Source: Anticarsia gemmatalis
Lineage: Eukaryota > Arthropoda > Insecta > Lepidoptera > Erebidae
DNA: 64,000 nt
Assembly (NCBI RefSeq): GCF_050436995.1
Contig: NC_134753.1
Location: 7,936,001 to 8,000,000, forward strand
Direction: 5' to 3'
The notes beneath the pieces are model-generated. The model ran no database searches and had not been told where the DNA came from. It was given only the letters and a program-made list of their open reading frames with translations. Position 1 is the first letter of the stretch; each line of letters begins with the position of its first letter. The position numbers and the translations under genes are program-made. Shown here piece after piece: positions 43,562 through 56,979 of the stretch.

Positions 43562-44590
43562 ATGATTTCCACCGAAGATGAGGTTGATGTTGATCCAATT
43601 CATGATATTATTGATTACTTGGTAAGATGTGCAAAAATTTCCTTTAAAAATGCTCATGTTGATGAATCTGAGGTGCGAACAAGCGAAAAGATCCGAATGG
43701 CTTTAGATTTCTACAAACGATCTCCCACAGAGTTCTTGCAACAATATGGGAAATATCTTGCCCCATACCACATTGATTATTTCGATAAATTGCAATCTTC
43801 GCCTGTTATTGAGCACGGATTCCGTGAGTGTGTAGAAGGACTGAAACGATTCCATTCAGACAAGAGTAGACATAAAAGAATTAGAAACAGGCGTTACAAT
43901 GCACTGCAGAAACTGAAAACAGAAACAGACTACTTTAGTGAAAAAGAAATGATGTACAGAAAACCCTTACTATATGAACAACTAGTTGGTCAATATTTAT
44001 CTGATGAGGAGATAAGAGATAGAGATAAAGTTGATAATGAAAATCTGACATTCTTAAGTATGATTTTGGAAACTGTGGATAGGAATGATATGAGGGAAAT
44101 GAAGAATGAACAAATGTTGGAGGAAGACTTAGAGTCTATAACAATAACTAATAAAGATGATGATTCTGACAGTAATGATAGTGGTAGACACAGAAATACT
44201 AAACATTGGGGTGAATTTGATACTCCAGACACTAGGCCAAGTTACATGCCAGAAAAAAGAAAACAGTGTTTGATAACAGCTCCTGAAAGAAATTTGTTAA
44301 GAGAGGAATTCCTACATGAAATGTACAGCAGCTTTATTGATGGGAGAGATGAGGATTTTGACTATTCCTCAATAGATAATGATGAACAATATGATGACTT
44401 GCAGCAAGTGTCACAAGATGCAGAAGACAAATACTTTGACTCAGAAACTAATGATATTGAAAATCTTGAAGAACATATGAAACTTGTTCAAGAATATGGG
44501 AGAAAAAATTCTGACAATAATCCTAATACTAATGATGATCCTTTAGATGTATTTATGAAACATGTTACAAATAAATTGGATTTAACATAA
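43562..44590 (+). CDS. CCDC97: CCDC97-like protein, single exon, 342 aa
   Basis: Conserved eukaryotic protein; the human homologue has been linked to the SF3b/U2 splicing machinery in proteomic work (recalled), so a nuclear splicing role is likely but not shown by the sequence. The N-terminal third is helical with the family pattern SPTEFLQQYGKYL. The core has KRIRNRRYNALQKL, then YFSEKEMMYRKPLLYEQLVG followed by QYLSDEEI, the most conserved block of the family. The C-terminal half is strongly acidic (runs such as DDDSDSNDSG and DGRDEDFDYSSIDNDEQYDD), interrupted by a basic patch MPEKRKQCLITAPERN and LLREEFLHEMYSSFIDG. No introns. The ATG is preceded by in-frame stops. An AATAAA at about 44946 could serve as poly(A) signal. 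Confidence 0.85.
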   Translation: MISTEDEVDVDPIHDIIDYLVRCAKISFKNAHVDESEVRTSEKIRMALDFYKRSPTEFLQQYGKYLAPYHIDYFDKLQSSPVIEHGFRECVEGLKRFHSDKSRHKRIRNRRYNALQKLKTETDYFSEKEMMYRKPLLYEQLVGQYLSDEEIRDRDKVDNENLTFLSMILETVDRNDMREMKNEQMLEEDLESITITNKDDDSDSNDSGRHRNTKHWGEFDTPDTRPSYMPEKRKQCLITAPERNLLREEFLHEMYSSFIDGRDEDFDYSSIDNDEQYDDLQQVSQDAEDKYFDSETNDIENLEEHMKLVQEYGRKNSDNNPNTNDDPLDVFMKHVTNKLDLT

Positions 44591-47490
44591 TACTTATTTT
44601 ATTGTTCATGTTAATTATTAGTATTTATTAATACTATCCCTAAAATGTTGCTGAAGATAACTCTGGGTCATCCCTCAGGTACATAGTTACCTAAAGTTGC
44701 ACTAATATGTAAATTTATTTAACAATGCTTGCCCTCTCTGAAGTTTTTGCTCATTGCTTGTTGCCAAAAATCGGCTAGGACAACATTACCTTAAATATAA
44801 CCTTTGATGAATAGGTATTAATTTATCAGTCTCTATTTTCGTCTGTAAAACATTCTGAAGTCATAGTTACTTCTAAATGGTAATCGTTTTGCGACAAATA
44901 TGACGGCGCACTACAAGCCCTAAATGATACACCATTTCTAAGACAAATAAAATACACAATCCAAAACGACATCTCCATTTTTGCTTTTCAGCGAATTTCT
45001 AACTCGCGTAACTTTATAAGCGCCTGCAGAGTTTCTCTCAGCAACAGTTGCCTCTCTTCATACAGACACTTGTTCTATTTGAGTAGATAGCTGCTTGTGC
45101 CACTCAGGTATTATCTAACAGCAATGAATAAAATATGTCTTTGACTATTCCTGTAGGAAGTACATTTACGTCGAGTTACGGCACAGGCCTACGTAACATG
45201 TGTAATATTCATTATACATAATATAAATATACAAGGAGATGTTGCACAATTAATGAGTGTCGGCATCACATGCAACTACTTTTCTATAGCTGTAGAAGTA
45301 GCTAATCGATCGTTTCGAATACTGCTAGCGTTTCACTGTCGCAGAGACTCAACGCATTTGTTGTTGTGGACTCTTTCTAAGGCAGGCGTCGCGTGGTATG
45401 CATATTGAAAAGTACTCTGCAAATTTCACAAACATACCTACGCATGTAGGTATCTACGTGATTAATATTTGTTTTTAAGTCTTGCAGAAACGAACACAGT
45501 AAGTTTACATAGTAGGGATTATAATGTACCTATCTGAATATTAAATTTCTGACGAATGTGAATTGTGTACGTTGCTCATTCTCGAAGAGTTGAATGTTTA
45601 ACTATTCATTTGATCTCAGTAAGCAGGTATTAATAGGCTTTCCTATTACCTACCAATCGACTTTATTGCTCTCTACTCCTTCAAATGTTTTATGTTTAAT
45701 AGATGGACGTATTTTATGTCCTTTGAAATTATTTAAAATTCTACTCTTATGGCAAGTAAGTTAGTACCTAATTAAAATAACTAATAATCTAAGGGATTCT
45801 TTAAGGCACTAAATCAGTACTTTATGTTAATTTTGGGAAACTATGAAAGTGTGTAGGCTATTTATAGATAAACTCGTGACAATGAAAGTCTATATTGTAT
45901 TACCGTCGTTTTACGGTTAAAGGTTGTGGTGTAATTGAAAGTGTTTCATGTGCGGCCACAACACAACCAGTGGTTAACAAGCGGTCATCATGTCACCCCA
46001 TTCTTTACTACATTAGCATACAATACCACTATGCTATGTCGCTTGCCAAAAGTATATAAACACGAACTCCTTTTATAGCAAATAAATCTTTTAAAGCATT
46101 TATAACAAAATGTTTGTTAAATAGATTAAGCAGGTAGGTATCTCCTAAAGTTAAAGTCATGACCTGTAACGTAAATAAAAAACATGACCTAAAAAGCAAA
46201 CAAATATTTGTCCTACATTTCTCAATTATTCTGTGTTTTGGTCCTTCGATGTGTTTGATATATGATAGAGACTCTCATAAAGGACGGCTGTAACTCGATG
46301 AAGATAACGAGTCGCATAGTACGATTGAGCCGGAAATTAGTATTGTGTTCAATCCGCGGAATACAACACAGTACTAAAGTATGTCCGGCTTAAAAGTTTC
46401 TGTGTTTCTAGCAAATGAAAGCTATAAGTAGATAGTAGTAGGTAAACATGAAATGTTTTCGTAACTGCGACTACATGTTATAGGAAAATATATTTTTCTC
46501 CGATGCTTGTACTTATGTAAAGAGAAATACCTCCTACTCTATCGATATGTGAATTTGAATGTTGTAAAGGCTTTTCGAAGCTATTGGCTAAAATTGAATG
46601 ACCTAATATACGGAACAGGTTAACAGTAAAATATACGATATACGTCAGACCAGCTGCTTGAACATTTTATCATAATTCAGCGCTAGAGTGGCCACTGGCC
46701 AGCAAACATGGTTCATTACAATAATTCATAAAAATAATACCTACTTATTTAGTGGAATACCCATAAACGATATTGGTGTGCGTACGTAATTATAGTATAC
46801 GTGCGTGGGCGCGTCTCGAAAACTAGTTTGTTTTATTATAAGCGACAGTACTTTATATAGATGTACCTAGATTTGATTTAATCTTTAGTTCAAACAGTAT
46901 CTAACTAGATACATCAATTTGAGATATCAGAAATTGATTGCAAATTAGATATAAATACTCATTTGTAGTACAATCCAAGAAATGTACGTACTAATATAAA
47001 TAACTAGGTATATATGTACCAATCGATGGCTATGAGCACTATTGCCGGTAGTTCTTTTTCTAAAAAAAGCAATAAAATTCTGCAAGGCAGAAATCCCCAA
47101 GGAATTATTCAACTAACATTAGATTCCGTAGAAAACCGTGAATCATCTCTTTAAACACCAACTTAATTTCGATCCCACAAAATATCAGATAACAGAATAG
47201 TAATGATCCGAAGTCTATATATTGCTAAGAAAGTTTCAGTTAATTTAAGGTTTTGAAAGCGCTGTAATGCGAGCATGTGGAGGTTTTTCACACAATGTGT
47301 GGTCTCATGCAGGCGTCGTGGTCCGGCCGGGTGTCGCGCGTGCGCTATGAATGAGTCGCGCAGACGCGGTGCAGACGTCGTGCGGGAAACGCGCTTGACC
47401 GCGGCGCGCGATACAACCTCCATACAGCCTGACCGTGACAGTATTGTGTAGTGTACGACTTTACCACGTTCTTCACTACTCGAGTTCAAT
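44591..47490. other. Intergenic region upstream of the secreted proline-rich gene
   Basis: No supported coding region over 2.9 kb. Mostly AT-rich. A GC-rich patch at about 47300-47440 directly precedes the putative start exon at 47491 and is the best candidate for the promoter or 5' UTR of that gene. Confidence 0.5.
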
Positions 47491-50400
47491 ATGATTTTGG
47501 TAAGTAGTAATTTTCAATTAATTTTTATTTATTTTTTTAATCGAAGATATAAAATAAAATTTAATTAAACACAAAATTATTAAGAAGGGTTTGATTCGGT
47601 TAGCTATTTAAATCGTCTCGTTATCAGTTACAATAACTAAAGCTTATCTCATCTTAATATAGCACAAAACACAATTTATAATTTATTTATTTATATAGCC
47701 ATCAGCTATCCGATTCTCTACTGCTATTGGAATATCGAAAAAGGTTTGATTAGAATACTATAAATTGTAGGCTCAAGTTGTTTCTTGATCATACTTACGC
47801 TCTCCGAAGTCCAAAAGATGATTATTTTGTTATGGTCCATCCCATATAGAAATTGGCCGTAAGAAAATATCCAATAACCATATAATAAAACCGTGTAATT
47901 GTTCATATAACTGCAGTTAAAGTATCTTCGTTAGTAGCACTCATTTGTTAAAAAATCATAAACAAACGATGTTTATATTTTCTTTCCTACAAAAGACATC
48001 AACGCGTCACATTTTCTTTTTATCATATTTTTTCTCTACTCTTACTAAAACGAAGTTTGAGTCAAATGTTTGCAGAAAAAAATATACTAATGTTACATAG
48101 GTAATATGTTTGCAGAATAAAAAAGAACTAATCTTTTATTCCGTAAACCTGAAAAACGATACGAAGCGGAAAGGAAAAGGGAGTATTAAAATCTTAAAAA
48201 TTGCATGGAATTTTGGTCAATGATAAATAATCAGACATAAAACAATTAGTCAGTCAGACTATATTAGGTGCAGGGACTAAAAAAATAACTTTTATACGGT
48301 TCCGCGAAATAAGTATGTCCATCAAAAACCGGTTAAATGCATGTCAATGTCATGAATTAATTAGTTTCGTAGTAGAATTACTACAACGGTAATAAGATAA
48401 TTAGCTGAAACGTTTATTAACCAACTTATGCAGAAATTTATCGTGTGACGCAACACGCGGGTGATTTCAGTTGTTCGGTTTGTAAACACCCTGCAGGAAA
48501 GATCGTTTACTGCAACCCTAAGAGCCTAATCACATCGATTCACTTTGATCGTATTTTAAATTGTATCAATAAGCATTTATGTTTCGTTTTGCGTGAGTGC
48601 CGACAAAGAAAACTTACAGTTGGAGGACCGTATCAATCATTTATTAAAATCTAAAATAATTATGTGCCTACTATATCTACCTACTATCTACGCGGTGCAC
48701 TTCGTCGTTTAAAAGTAGTAAATGCAATCGTGACCAATAAATCTTGTAAACCTAAAAGTTAATATTTTATACCGTCTCCTCTTGGTTTCTCATTAAATCA
48801 TTTGTAATTTAGGCCACAATCCAGGTAGCAAAGTTTAGCGTGTTCTGAAAGTACGTAATTGTGGCATCGTCAGTAGCGGGCGGCGCGCGGCGGCCGCGGG
48901 CGGGCGGTGGCGTGGGCATGTCTTCTGCTTCGATCAAGTGCGGCCGCCGCGCGCCGCCGGGTCATCGACACATAAAGCGTGTGAAAGTGTTATATCTTTC
49001 CTTCTGCACCCACACGCCGCCATCACGCTGCCGATACGTCTAATTGAAGGATTACCTCGATTTCTGTGTTTTCTGTTCTCACACGTCAGCGGATAAAAGT
49101 TTATAAAGTAAGGTGCTTACGTCTTTACTATTGGCTTAGATAATGGTCAGAGTCCGCTCCCAGATTAATGCATATCTACTAACTTATTACTGCCATTTAA
49201 GGTAGAATCGAACACCGAAAACTCGTAACGAATTTATGGATTATCAAGATGATAAGTTTCAAGTTATTATTAAATGAAAAAAATATGCTACAAACGTGAT
49301 GTGGGTCCCGGCGTAGCGGCGGCGGCGGTGGCGGCGGCGGGCGGGTGCGACGGCAGCGTGGGCGTCAAACCGCCCGTGGCGCCACTCGGTCTGCGCGCGC
49401 GCCGTTCCCACGCCTCCGCCCCGCAACCCTCCGCCACCACACTCTCGTGTATCAACGTCAACTTTATAAATAAATGCTTCAAAAACTTTCACTAACAAAT
49501 ATATACGAGTTTTCGGAAGAACATGTATCATGATTTATACCTAAGAGGCCCACTTAAATTATATGTACTATTGTGTGAGACGTGAATCAACCGAGAAAAC
49601 TTACGGTGAAACCTCAAACTTTTATATGTATTTCATTAATCACGTAATATTAGATAACTATTAAAATTAAGCTGAAAATCGTGCCAAATGTATCAATGAC
49701 CGAATCATTTTAGGCCGTATTTATCACGCTATCCATCTCAAGTGGCGTTAGAACGATGCGTCATTGTGATCGATCACCCAAAAATTGATTTTACGCACAC
49801 ACTTTTATTACCAGTTACATGCATCAACGTCATTTTCGTATAGAACAAGTACAAGCGTCAAGACTGCAATAACACGAAATTTCCGTTTCTTTACCGAATT
49901 GCGTGAAATTTTTCTTCGCTATAATAAGCCTTTAGTTTCCAATCAGACCACTGGCAAATCAAATCTTGAACCTTATGTCTGGACAACATAGAAAAACCCT
50001 TTTTCACAAGTCTGCTACTTTTTTTGTATACTGACACATGACTGGCGTAAAAAGTAGGTTTAAGTACATTTACCAACTGGTGGACCATAAGCGGCTGAAT
50101 AACATCGTTTATCGACTATAATAAACTACTATAGGCTAAACAAGTCCTCTAGCGCTGATGGCACCCAAGGAAAGGCTAAATACTATTATGAAAATAGGTA
50201 TTCAATGTCTACAGAAAGTACTGGCATACATTAAATCAGCTGTCGAATTTCTTCCCCTTTCCTCTCATTCGTTCTGCGTTTCCAAACATGTGATAGCAAC
50301 ATTACACGCTGTAACTTTGAAGAACAATTTAAATATTCTATTTATAATATTTACGAATATTTTAAATCTGTGTTACTGAAATCAAAATAATTATGTAAAT

Positions 50401-53400
50401 AAAGACAGTATTGTTAGTTTGCTGCTGTGAGATTTTAAATGTACGAGTAAAGTGCACCAAATACGTATTCTCCTTAGCGCTAACTGTTTAGGTAGAGTCA
50501 TATTGTTAAAACTAATATTACACGTGCCTCGTTCAGTACTTACGGTATTACTTGCGAAGATGTACAAAGTACGTAGTAAGTATACAAAATAATGATAATT
50601 TTATAGTAGGCAGATGTACATACAAGTAAATATTGCATGCGCTTATGTTGGTATCCATATGCAGCTCGTCTGGCACCGAAGCCTAACGGAATCTGTGTCG
50701 GAGACAGGTTCGAAGGCAGTTTTATGTCATGTCCATTGTAGAGGTGTCCGTAGGTAATTCTCGGTACCTACATACCTATTAAAATTAACTGGGTATCTGT
50801 GCATTCTCGCCTCTACATATGATAGTTATAGATATGGTTTCCGTCACAGAAAAACAAGTTGTAGAAACTATGATAAAGGGAAAGAAGCTTCAACTACTTA
50901 GGTACACTTCAAATGATGTTGTAAGTATTTGAGATACGGGAAGGATCAAATTTGACGTTGGAGTTTCTCTAAAAGAGACACGAGTGAGTAGGTGTAAAAC
51001 GGTGCTGAGAAATTGGATAGTGTTGGCAGGCAGAGGCGCGGGTAAAAGCGAGCCATGTACGTAAAGGTCTCATGATAAAATTGTGCATGTATAGATAGTG
51101 AACGCAAGTAAAAAGTAATGATGCATAATATGAGAAGATGCATTATGCGTCATAAAAATTACAATGTTTTCAATGCAAATGCCTGCAAGTAATCTACATG
51201 ACTGCGTACGTAGTAATAAAGCGACAACGATGTTTTTAGTCAGCATCTACATCGTTAGAACAGCTTCCTTATTCAACCGGTAAATAATAATAAGCACTCA
51301 GTATTCACTAATGATAAACTGAATTCTACAATTACTAATTCGTAAGAAGTCTTCCCATTTATAAGCTTTGGTGTCACACAATAATTAAGATTGAATCCTT
51401 TTATAAACCAAGTACAAGACATTCAATGCCAGCCTGTCAATTAAGTTTTCACTGGCTAGCTTGAGTACGTTGGTGGTTTGTATATAATTTCATTAAGTTA
51501 GTAAAACTAGAGGACTCGGTTAACCACAATGCTTATAAAACTAGAAAAGGAAAGTTGCACCTCGTTTGGACTTCGAACAAATGTTTGCTGAACGTGCCGA
51601 TTGGACGCACGGGGAAAAATAATAATATTAAGTACGCACAAAACGTACTTGACAAATGTGAAATGAGAACATTTTAGTATTAGACCTTTTATAACGTGCT
51701 TTTTCAGCTAATGCTTATTAGCTTGTTTTAGGAGTGCGGACTTACGATTAGTTTCATGTGTAACTCATCACAAATTATGACTAAGTACATCTCTACATGT
51801 TTCCCAGTTCTAAATTAAAAGCAGTGTGAACTTTATTCTATAATATTGTAAAACAATCTTATCAAACTTTGTTTAAAAATCATTACCAATCATTTCACTT
51901 AGGCGAACTAAGTTTACGGAGCCCACTTCAAGACATTTATAAATTTTGTACAAAGCTATACTGGCACTTAAACAATTAAATGAAAATAACTAAATTATAC
52001 TTGTGCCATACTATTAAGAGAGTGAAAGGACGCCTTAAAATAGGCTAAATTAAATGCAAAACACCTTAATATGATTCCCGTCAAGTGTGAGGTGTGTTAG
52101 CGATTCGGTGCACGTGCCGCTTTCACTGACGCCGTCCATTGTATCCTGGTACCTCGGGTGCTAAACGTTAATATAGGTATTAGTAGGTCTCACATCCCAT
52201 TGACTTTACTACAAGATGGTTTTGTTCTTATAGCAAATATAATTTTGGTAGATGTCTGTAGGGGCATTACTGTTTCTACCTTAACTCTTTGTTTGTAAAT
52301 GTAGAGCTTAATGTATGTGATTTTACGTAGCAGAGTAATGAAGTATTGACTTCTTTCATACTCGAAAGTGACGAAGATTCATCTCTATAGTGAAGGCTTG
52401 GTATTTAAACGCAGAAACTAGTGTTATTCCCCTGTGTGAAAATTTTATTAAGTTAGGAATTACCTTATACCTTAAAACGATTGATTTAGAACATGAGGTA
52501 GGTACAGAAAAAAAATATAATATGGAGGTTCAACGTAAGCGATGAATTTCATATAAATTTTGGTTTCTGATTTAATTTTGTAAGCAAATTTGGAACACTG
52601 CGTTGGACAAGGAAACGACTTGATCTTGCCCAGTTTTTTCCATAAAAAGCCATTGAGGTCACGTATTTCGTATATATAAATAAAGAGGATGGTTAAAATA
52701 TTAAATTAGCTCGTCTTTCTTCCCGCCGATGCAGTCGGCATTTTAACGAGGTACTGTCGTGGCCAAAATCTTCCAAAAAACGTTCACTACCACTCTAATT
52801 GGATGAAAATCATGTTTTCTATAGTTTCAAAAAGAGAACATGCGGCAAAAATCTGATGTCTGAATCAGGCTCTGCGAGTCAGGGATAATTTACTTGTTGT
52901 CTGAAACACAATGATGCCGAAAAAGTTAGTTACGGTACGCACTTAAATATTCATGCCACACATGAATTTATTTTATAGTTAGGTATAAGTGGCCGGTCAT
53001 TTTAGATAATGCTCTCATACTTAACTATACAAGTAGGGATAATTTTAATGATACCCTGCTTAACCTTTAATACTATTGTATTTATCACTAGCTGACCCGT
53101 GCGGCTCCGCTCGCGTGAATTTCGTACCGTTGCTTATTCGTTTGAGCACGCGAATTGCGAAGCGCTCGATACACCTACACATAAAAATGCTAACAACTCT
53201 TTTGTCATCTAATGGTTATTTACGAAAGGGACCCGAAGGGCACACAATGTGACACAGGCTCAGGCAGGCCTGATTTCCTGTGGTTACCTTCTTTTCCGCT
53301 CTCGTCTGTATCCGTACCAGTTTACAGTGTAAAATATAATACCTTATTATAGACTGACCATTGCTTACCCGTCTGGATTCAGAATATTATTATAGCTACA

Positions 53401-54124
53401 GACAGACCTATCTGCGCCGGAGCTCTTCACACGCGTAATAATGTATACTTGCGATGATACGTCCGAAACGCGTAACCCGTAATTATTTTTTATACATCAT
53501 CCGTTGTTTATTTTTTAAAACTTACCACATAGTCTGTTTCATAGCTATCCAATTTATTTCCTTAATGCAACCAATTAATTTCGTTATGTGTTTCGAACAA
53601 CAACGCCATCTGTTAGTTGCGGCGAACAACGACAACAAACGAAATTACTCGATTTGCCATCTAGGATATCCCGACCGCACCGGACCCACGTAAACCAACA
53701 TTTTTGTGTAATATATCATACAACATTTATGTTTGAAAATCTTATAAATGTATAGCATGTTTCAAAGGTATTTTTTTTATAATAAAGCCAATTAAATAAA
53801 TTAATTAGAAAAAACATGCTTTGTTGCGGACTAAGTATAACGCCATCTATTGGTTGGTGCGAACAACAGGTATCCATACGGCGGGCGCCGCGTTAACTTT
53901 CTGCGAATGTTGTGAAATGGATTGTAAAGCCATCTATGGTCTCTATAGGGAAACGCAGGTTCAAACGACTTTTAGGTATTTTTTTCAATTTTCTAAAAAT
54001 CTTTGAAATTTTATGCTATAAAAAGTATCCTAGAAAGTGCTCCACTACTTATTCTATGCATATACCAAATTTCAGTGCATTCTATTCGGTAGTTTTTACG
54101 TGATAGCGACACATACAGACGGAG

Positions 54125-54162
<38 letters not shown>

Positions 54163-56979
54163 AAAGAAAATTATAAATTGCAGATTCGGTATCAGTATCC
54201 GTTACTAAACATCCCCCATTGGTTTTTTTTTAAATATATTCAATGTACAGAATTGACCTCTCTACAGATTTATTATAAGTATAGATATAGATAATTGATT
54301 GAAGTTCCTTTCTACCTCCGTACCGGGCTGTACATTTCCTAAAAGAGGATTTGAGATAACCGACGCGCTTGGCGGGTAGATTGATGGTTGCGTTTAGCCC
54401 ATCGGACGGGTCATCCTTTAGTGACCTTGTACCAAATGAATGGCCAATATGAACTTTGAGAGAGAAAAACATGATGCATTATTTTGTGATTTTTCGCGGC
54501 AGAAACACAATAATTATGATTAAAAGAATTTACATATCTGTTATTGAAATACACAAACACACATACAGCTATAAGCCGGTAAATTTTCTCAATGTTTAAT
54601 TTATATATTGGGAAGTTTAACGTCGTAATTGTAGAGATCGTAGCGACAAGCGAAAAGCGTTATTTAGTCTCTGCTCAAAGGAACTTAGTGTTATATTGTA
54701 CATTTATGTATGTATTTTTTTATTTCCAGGTACAATTAAGAACGTTGTTATTAGTGTTGCTAGCTAAAGTAGCAACCTGTCGCTCCTTCACCTCCGATTT
54801 GCTTGCGGTTGATGATGCACCGGTCAACCAAATTGCTAACATCACATGTAAGTAGCATATTCAAACTGACACAAATAAAACAGATCCATTTAAATGATTA
54901 ACGCAGCAAACATTTGTTGATACAGGCCATATACTTCTATTAAAAAACATTAAATAGAGACTTTAATCTACAACAGACATAAAAATGTACATTTTACATT
55001 TTATTACAGATGGAGTTGACACGGAAAACCAAGGCAGTTTGACTTCTATATTTTCACCCCGCATGGATTTTGAACAATGGAAACCACTTACAGGTCGTGG
55101 GGATCCGCTACGCAATGATCCAACGTATGATTACGAACCACCAGTCCTCGAGCGAGTTCACTATTGGGCTGACGAAACTAGACTTGAAAGAGAACATTAT
55201 CCCGAAAGAAAGTCAGAAGTACTTATGCTCGGCGTTTCTTCAAGAAAACCAAGTGTTACTTCCCGACAGCCACCTTTGCCACCGATGCCACCGAGACGAC
55301 ACGTACTTCGGCCACAACCAAACAAGTACGAAGACTTCACGTATAAACTGAACGATCATTATCCCATGACGATACTAGTTCCGCCACCGCCTCCACCTCC
55401 TGGCCATAAGCTACCATTGTTTACGTTATCCGAAGATAAAACTCCTATAGCTAGTGAAGTCCAATCTCAAATAGTTTCTTCGCCAAGCATTCCACCAAAG
55501 ATTGCACTCCCTGATTCAACAGCCACCCCTGAACATTTATCATCGTTCTATGCTTTGCAAGAATCTAATCTAATTTATCAATCCTCGACCACTACACAAA
55601 ATTGGCTTTCAAATGCCAATGAAACTAAAACAGTCGCTAGTAACGCAGTGAGTAGCGATTACGCAGGTTGGGGCCCGACGACACCTGTCGACGATGCTGA
55701 CGTCGCTAATGATACACATAATTTAATTCTTAATGATCATATCGAACTATCCAAACATCCATATTCGTTCTACAAGCCAATGCTATCCGAAGCACCTCCT
55801 CCTCCGAAAAAAATATCTAGTCCATTAAAGATACAAACTTTCCTGCCCACTGCATTACCACCAACTATTACGACGGAAACATCCACGTCCTTCACGCAGG
55901 TAACATGGCCCACAGAGCGAACAACTGAAATAGTCGATATTCCTACAGAAATTCCAGAGATCGAATCTACTGAGAAAAATAATGCAGTCGTATTTCAGCA
56001 AACGCCGTTACCTACCTCAGTAACTAAAATGGAAAAAAATATGTTTGATATGCTTAGACCTATGATGACTATGCCTATGGTTAATGGACCTGAAAGGCTT
56101 GAGGACAATCTATATGCGCACGCGTCAGAAAATATACAAATATTTAATGAACAAAATACTGAAGACATGCAAATTGAAACAATGCAAACGATGCAACCAC
56201 CGCCACCAGTTAAAATATCTGAAAGCTCAACTAATTCTCAAAAACAGCAATTTCATGTGAACTCTCAAATTTCAAATAATAACCCCGCTCTGTACACACA
56301 TGGCCCTTATCTACATGGTCGTTTTACTACACCGATACCTACAACGATAGAAGAGTATTCAGAAAATGTTAAATCTACAACTGAAACGCCCACTGTGCCA
56401 ATGTATTTAATCATTCAAGGACACTCTAAAGTTAAAACATATGGATCCAAACCAAAAGTCCCCGATAGCAAAGATACAACCAGTAATGAAATTTCTAAAC
56501 CCTTGGAGACGAATGAAGTTAAGCATTTACATCCGATAATAAAAAAATCCGCTAAAAAAATTGATATATCCGATGTTACCCGAAAAGGTAAAGCCAAAAA
56601 TCTAAAATCATTGATTGACAAGGGTCTAGGATCAATAGAGATTCAGGAAGCCGACCTTGGAATCAAATATGATGTAAGCGACGGCAGCGACGTACCAGTA
56701 GAAATATACAGAAAGGGTATTGTGGATAATGATGAAAACAATTACTCAAATGCTAAAAAAAGCTCTGGAGGACTTCGGAAGAAACGCCAAATTGACCTTG
56801 AAGACTTATTGCCATTTGATGAAGACGATATAGAGGAATACGTATATAATTTCTTAGAAGGTAAAAAAAATGAGACTGGTATTACTGGATTGATCGCGCA
56901 AGCAGTAACTAGTGACGCGGCCTCAGCTATAGATGAAGAATTAGAGAATAGCGATGAAATATTAGATGGAGAAAGATGA
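47491..56979 (+). CDS. Secreted proline-rich proprotein, 3 exons, 698 aa, furin-type site
   Basis: No named family recognised. Exon 1 (47491-47499) encodes only M-I-L before a gtaagt donor. Exon 2 (54730-54847) continues in phase to give a signal peptide MILVQLRTLLLVLLAKVATC. Exon 3 (55010-56979) carries the rest. This join is supported by perfect phase and by the signal peptide it creates. The mature chain is disordered and rich in Pro, Ser, Thr and Glu, with Pro runs (VPPPPPPPGH, EAPPPPKK, MQPPPPVK), an RQPPLPPMPPRRH block, and sequons such as NIT and NET. Near the C-terminus RKKR (56776-56787) followed by Gln is a typical furin site. Cleavage would release a 63-residue acidic peptide starting QIDLEDLLPFDEDDIEEYVY. 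Likely an extracellular matrix, cuticle or signalling proprotein (inference). The 3' AATAAA is at 57387-57392. Confidence 0.72.
48879..48958. repeat. GC-rich 19-bp perfect inverted repeat
   Basis: Arm 48879-48897 and arm 48940-48958 are exact reverse complements (core CGGCGCGCGGCGGCCGC), separated by 42 nt. All 19 stem positions are G or C, in a strongly AT-rich intron. Confidence 0.88.
49300..49450. other. GC-rich GGC-repeat island with Ala-rich frames on both strands
   Basis: Contains a GGC/GCG run. It reads as a poly-Ala stretch on both strands (AAAAVAAAGG on plus; PAAATAAAATPGP on minus). It may be an unrecognised exon, an alternative promoter or a CpG-rich regulatory island. No splice-consistent model could be fixed. 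Confidence 0.4.
53087..54296 (+). repeat. Repeat-rich block of moth-type retroelement fragments
   Basis: Begins actagctgacccgtgcggct, similar to the start of the 4519 and 40464 repeats. It continues with two or three copies of a 'cgccatct-(a/g)tt' motif (53605, 53840, 53930) and caaatttcagtgcattctat, then a CAGA microsatellite and an end attataagtatagatatag. Probably several nested or adjacent inserts. Confidence 0.55.
54120..54163 (+). repeat. (GACA)n microsatellite
   Basis: About eight to nine uninterrupted GACA units inside the 3' part of the retroelement block. Confidence 0.9.

Larger units (their letters stand above)
47500..54729 (+). other. 7.2 kb first intron of the secreted proline-rich gene
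   Basis: Bounded by gtaagt at 47500 and ttatttccag at 54720-54729. It holds two GC-rich islands (48860-48970 with a 19-bp inverted repeat, and 49300-49450) and a repeat-rich block at 53087-54296. Otherwise AT-rich without coding evidence. A nested gene or alternative first exon at the islands cannot be excluded. Confidence 0.55.

Noticed and set aside
47163..47489. 108-codon minus-strand frame next to the proprotein start exon
   Set aside because: It overlaps the GC-rich promoter/5' UTR patch, has no recognisable domain and runs into AT-rich sequence.
49785..50379. Short frames inside the 7.2 kb intron
   Set aside because: Low-complexity AT-rich sequence, no domain and no consistent splice borders.
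53454..54294. Several short plus-strand frames
   Set aside because: They lie in the retroelement fragment block; no reverse transcriptase or other domain is visible.
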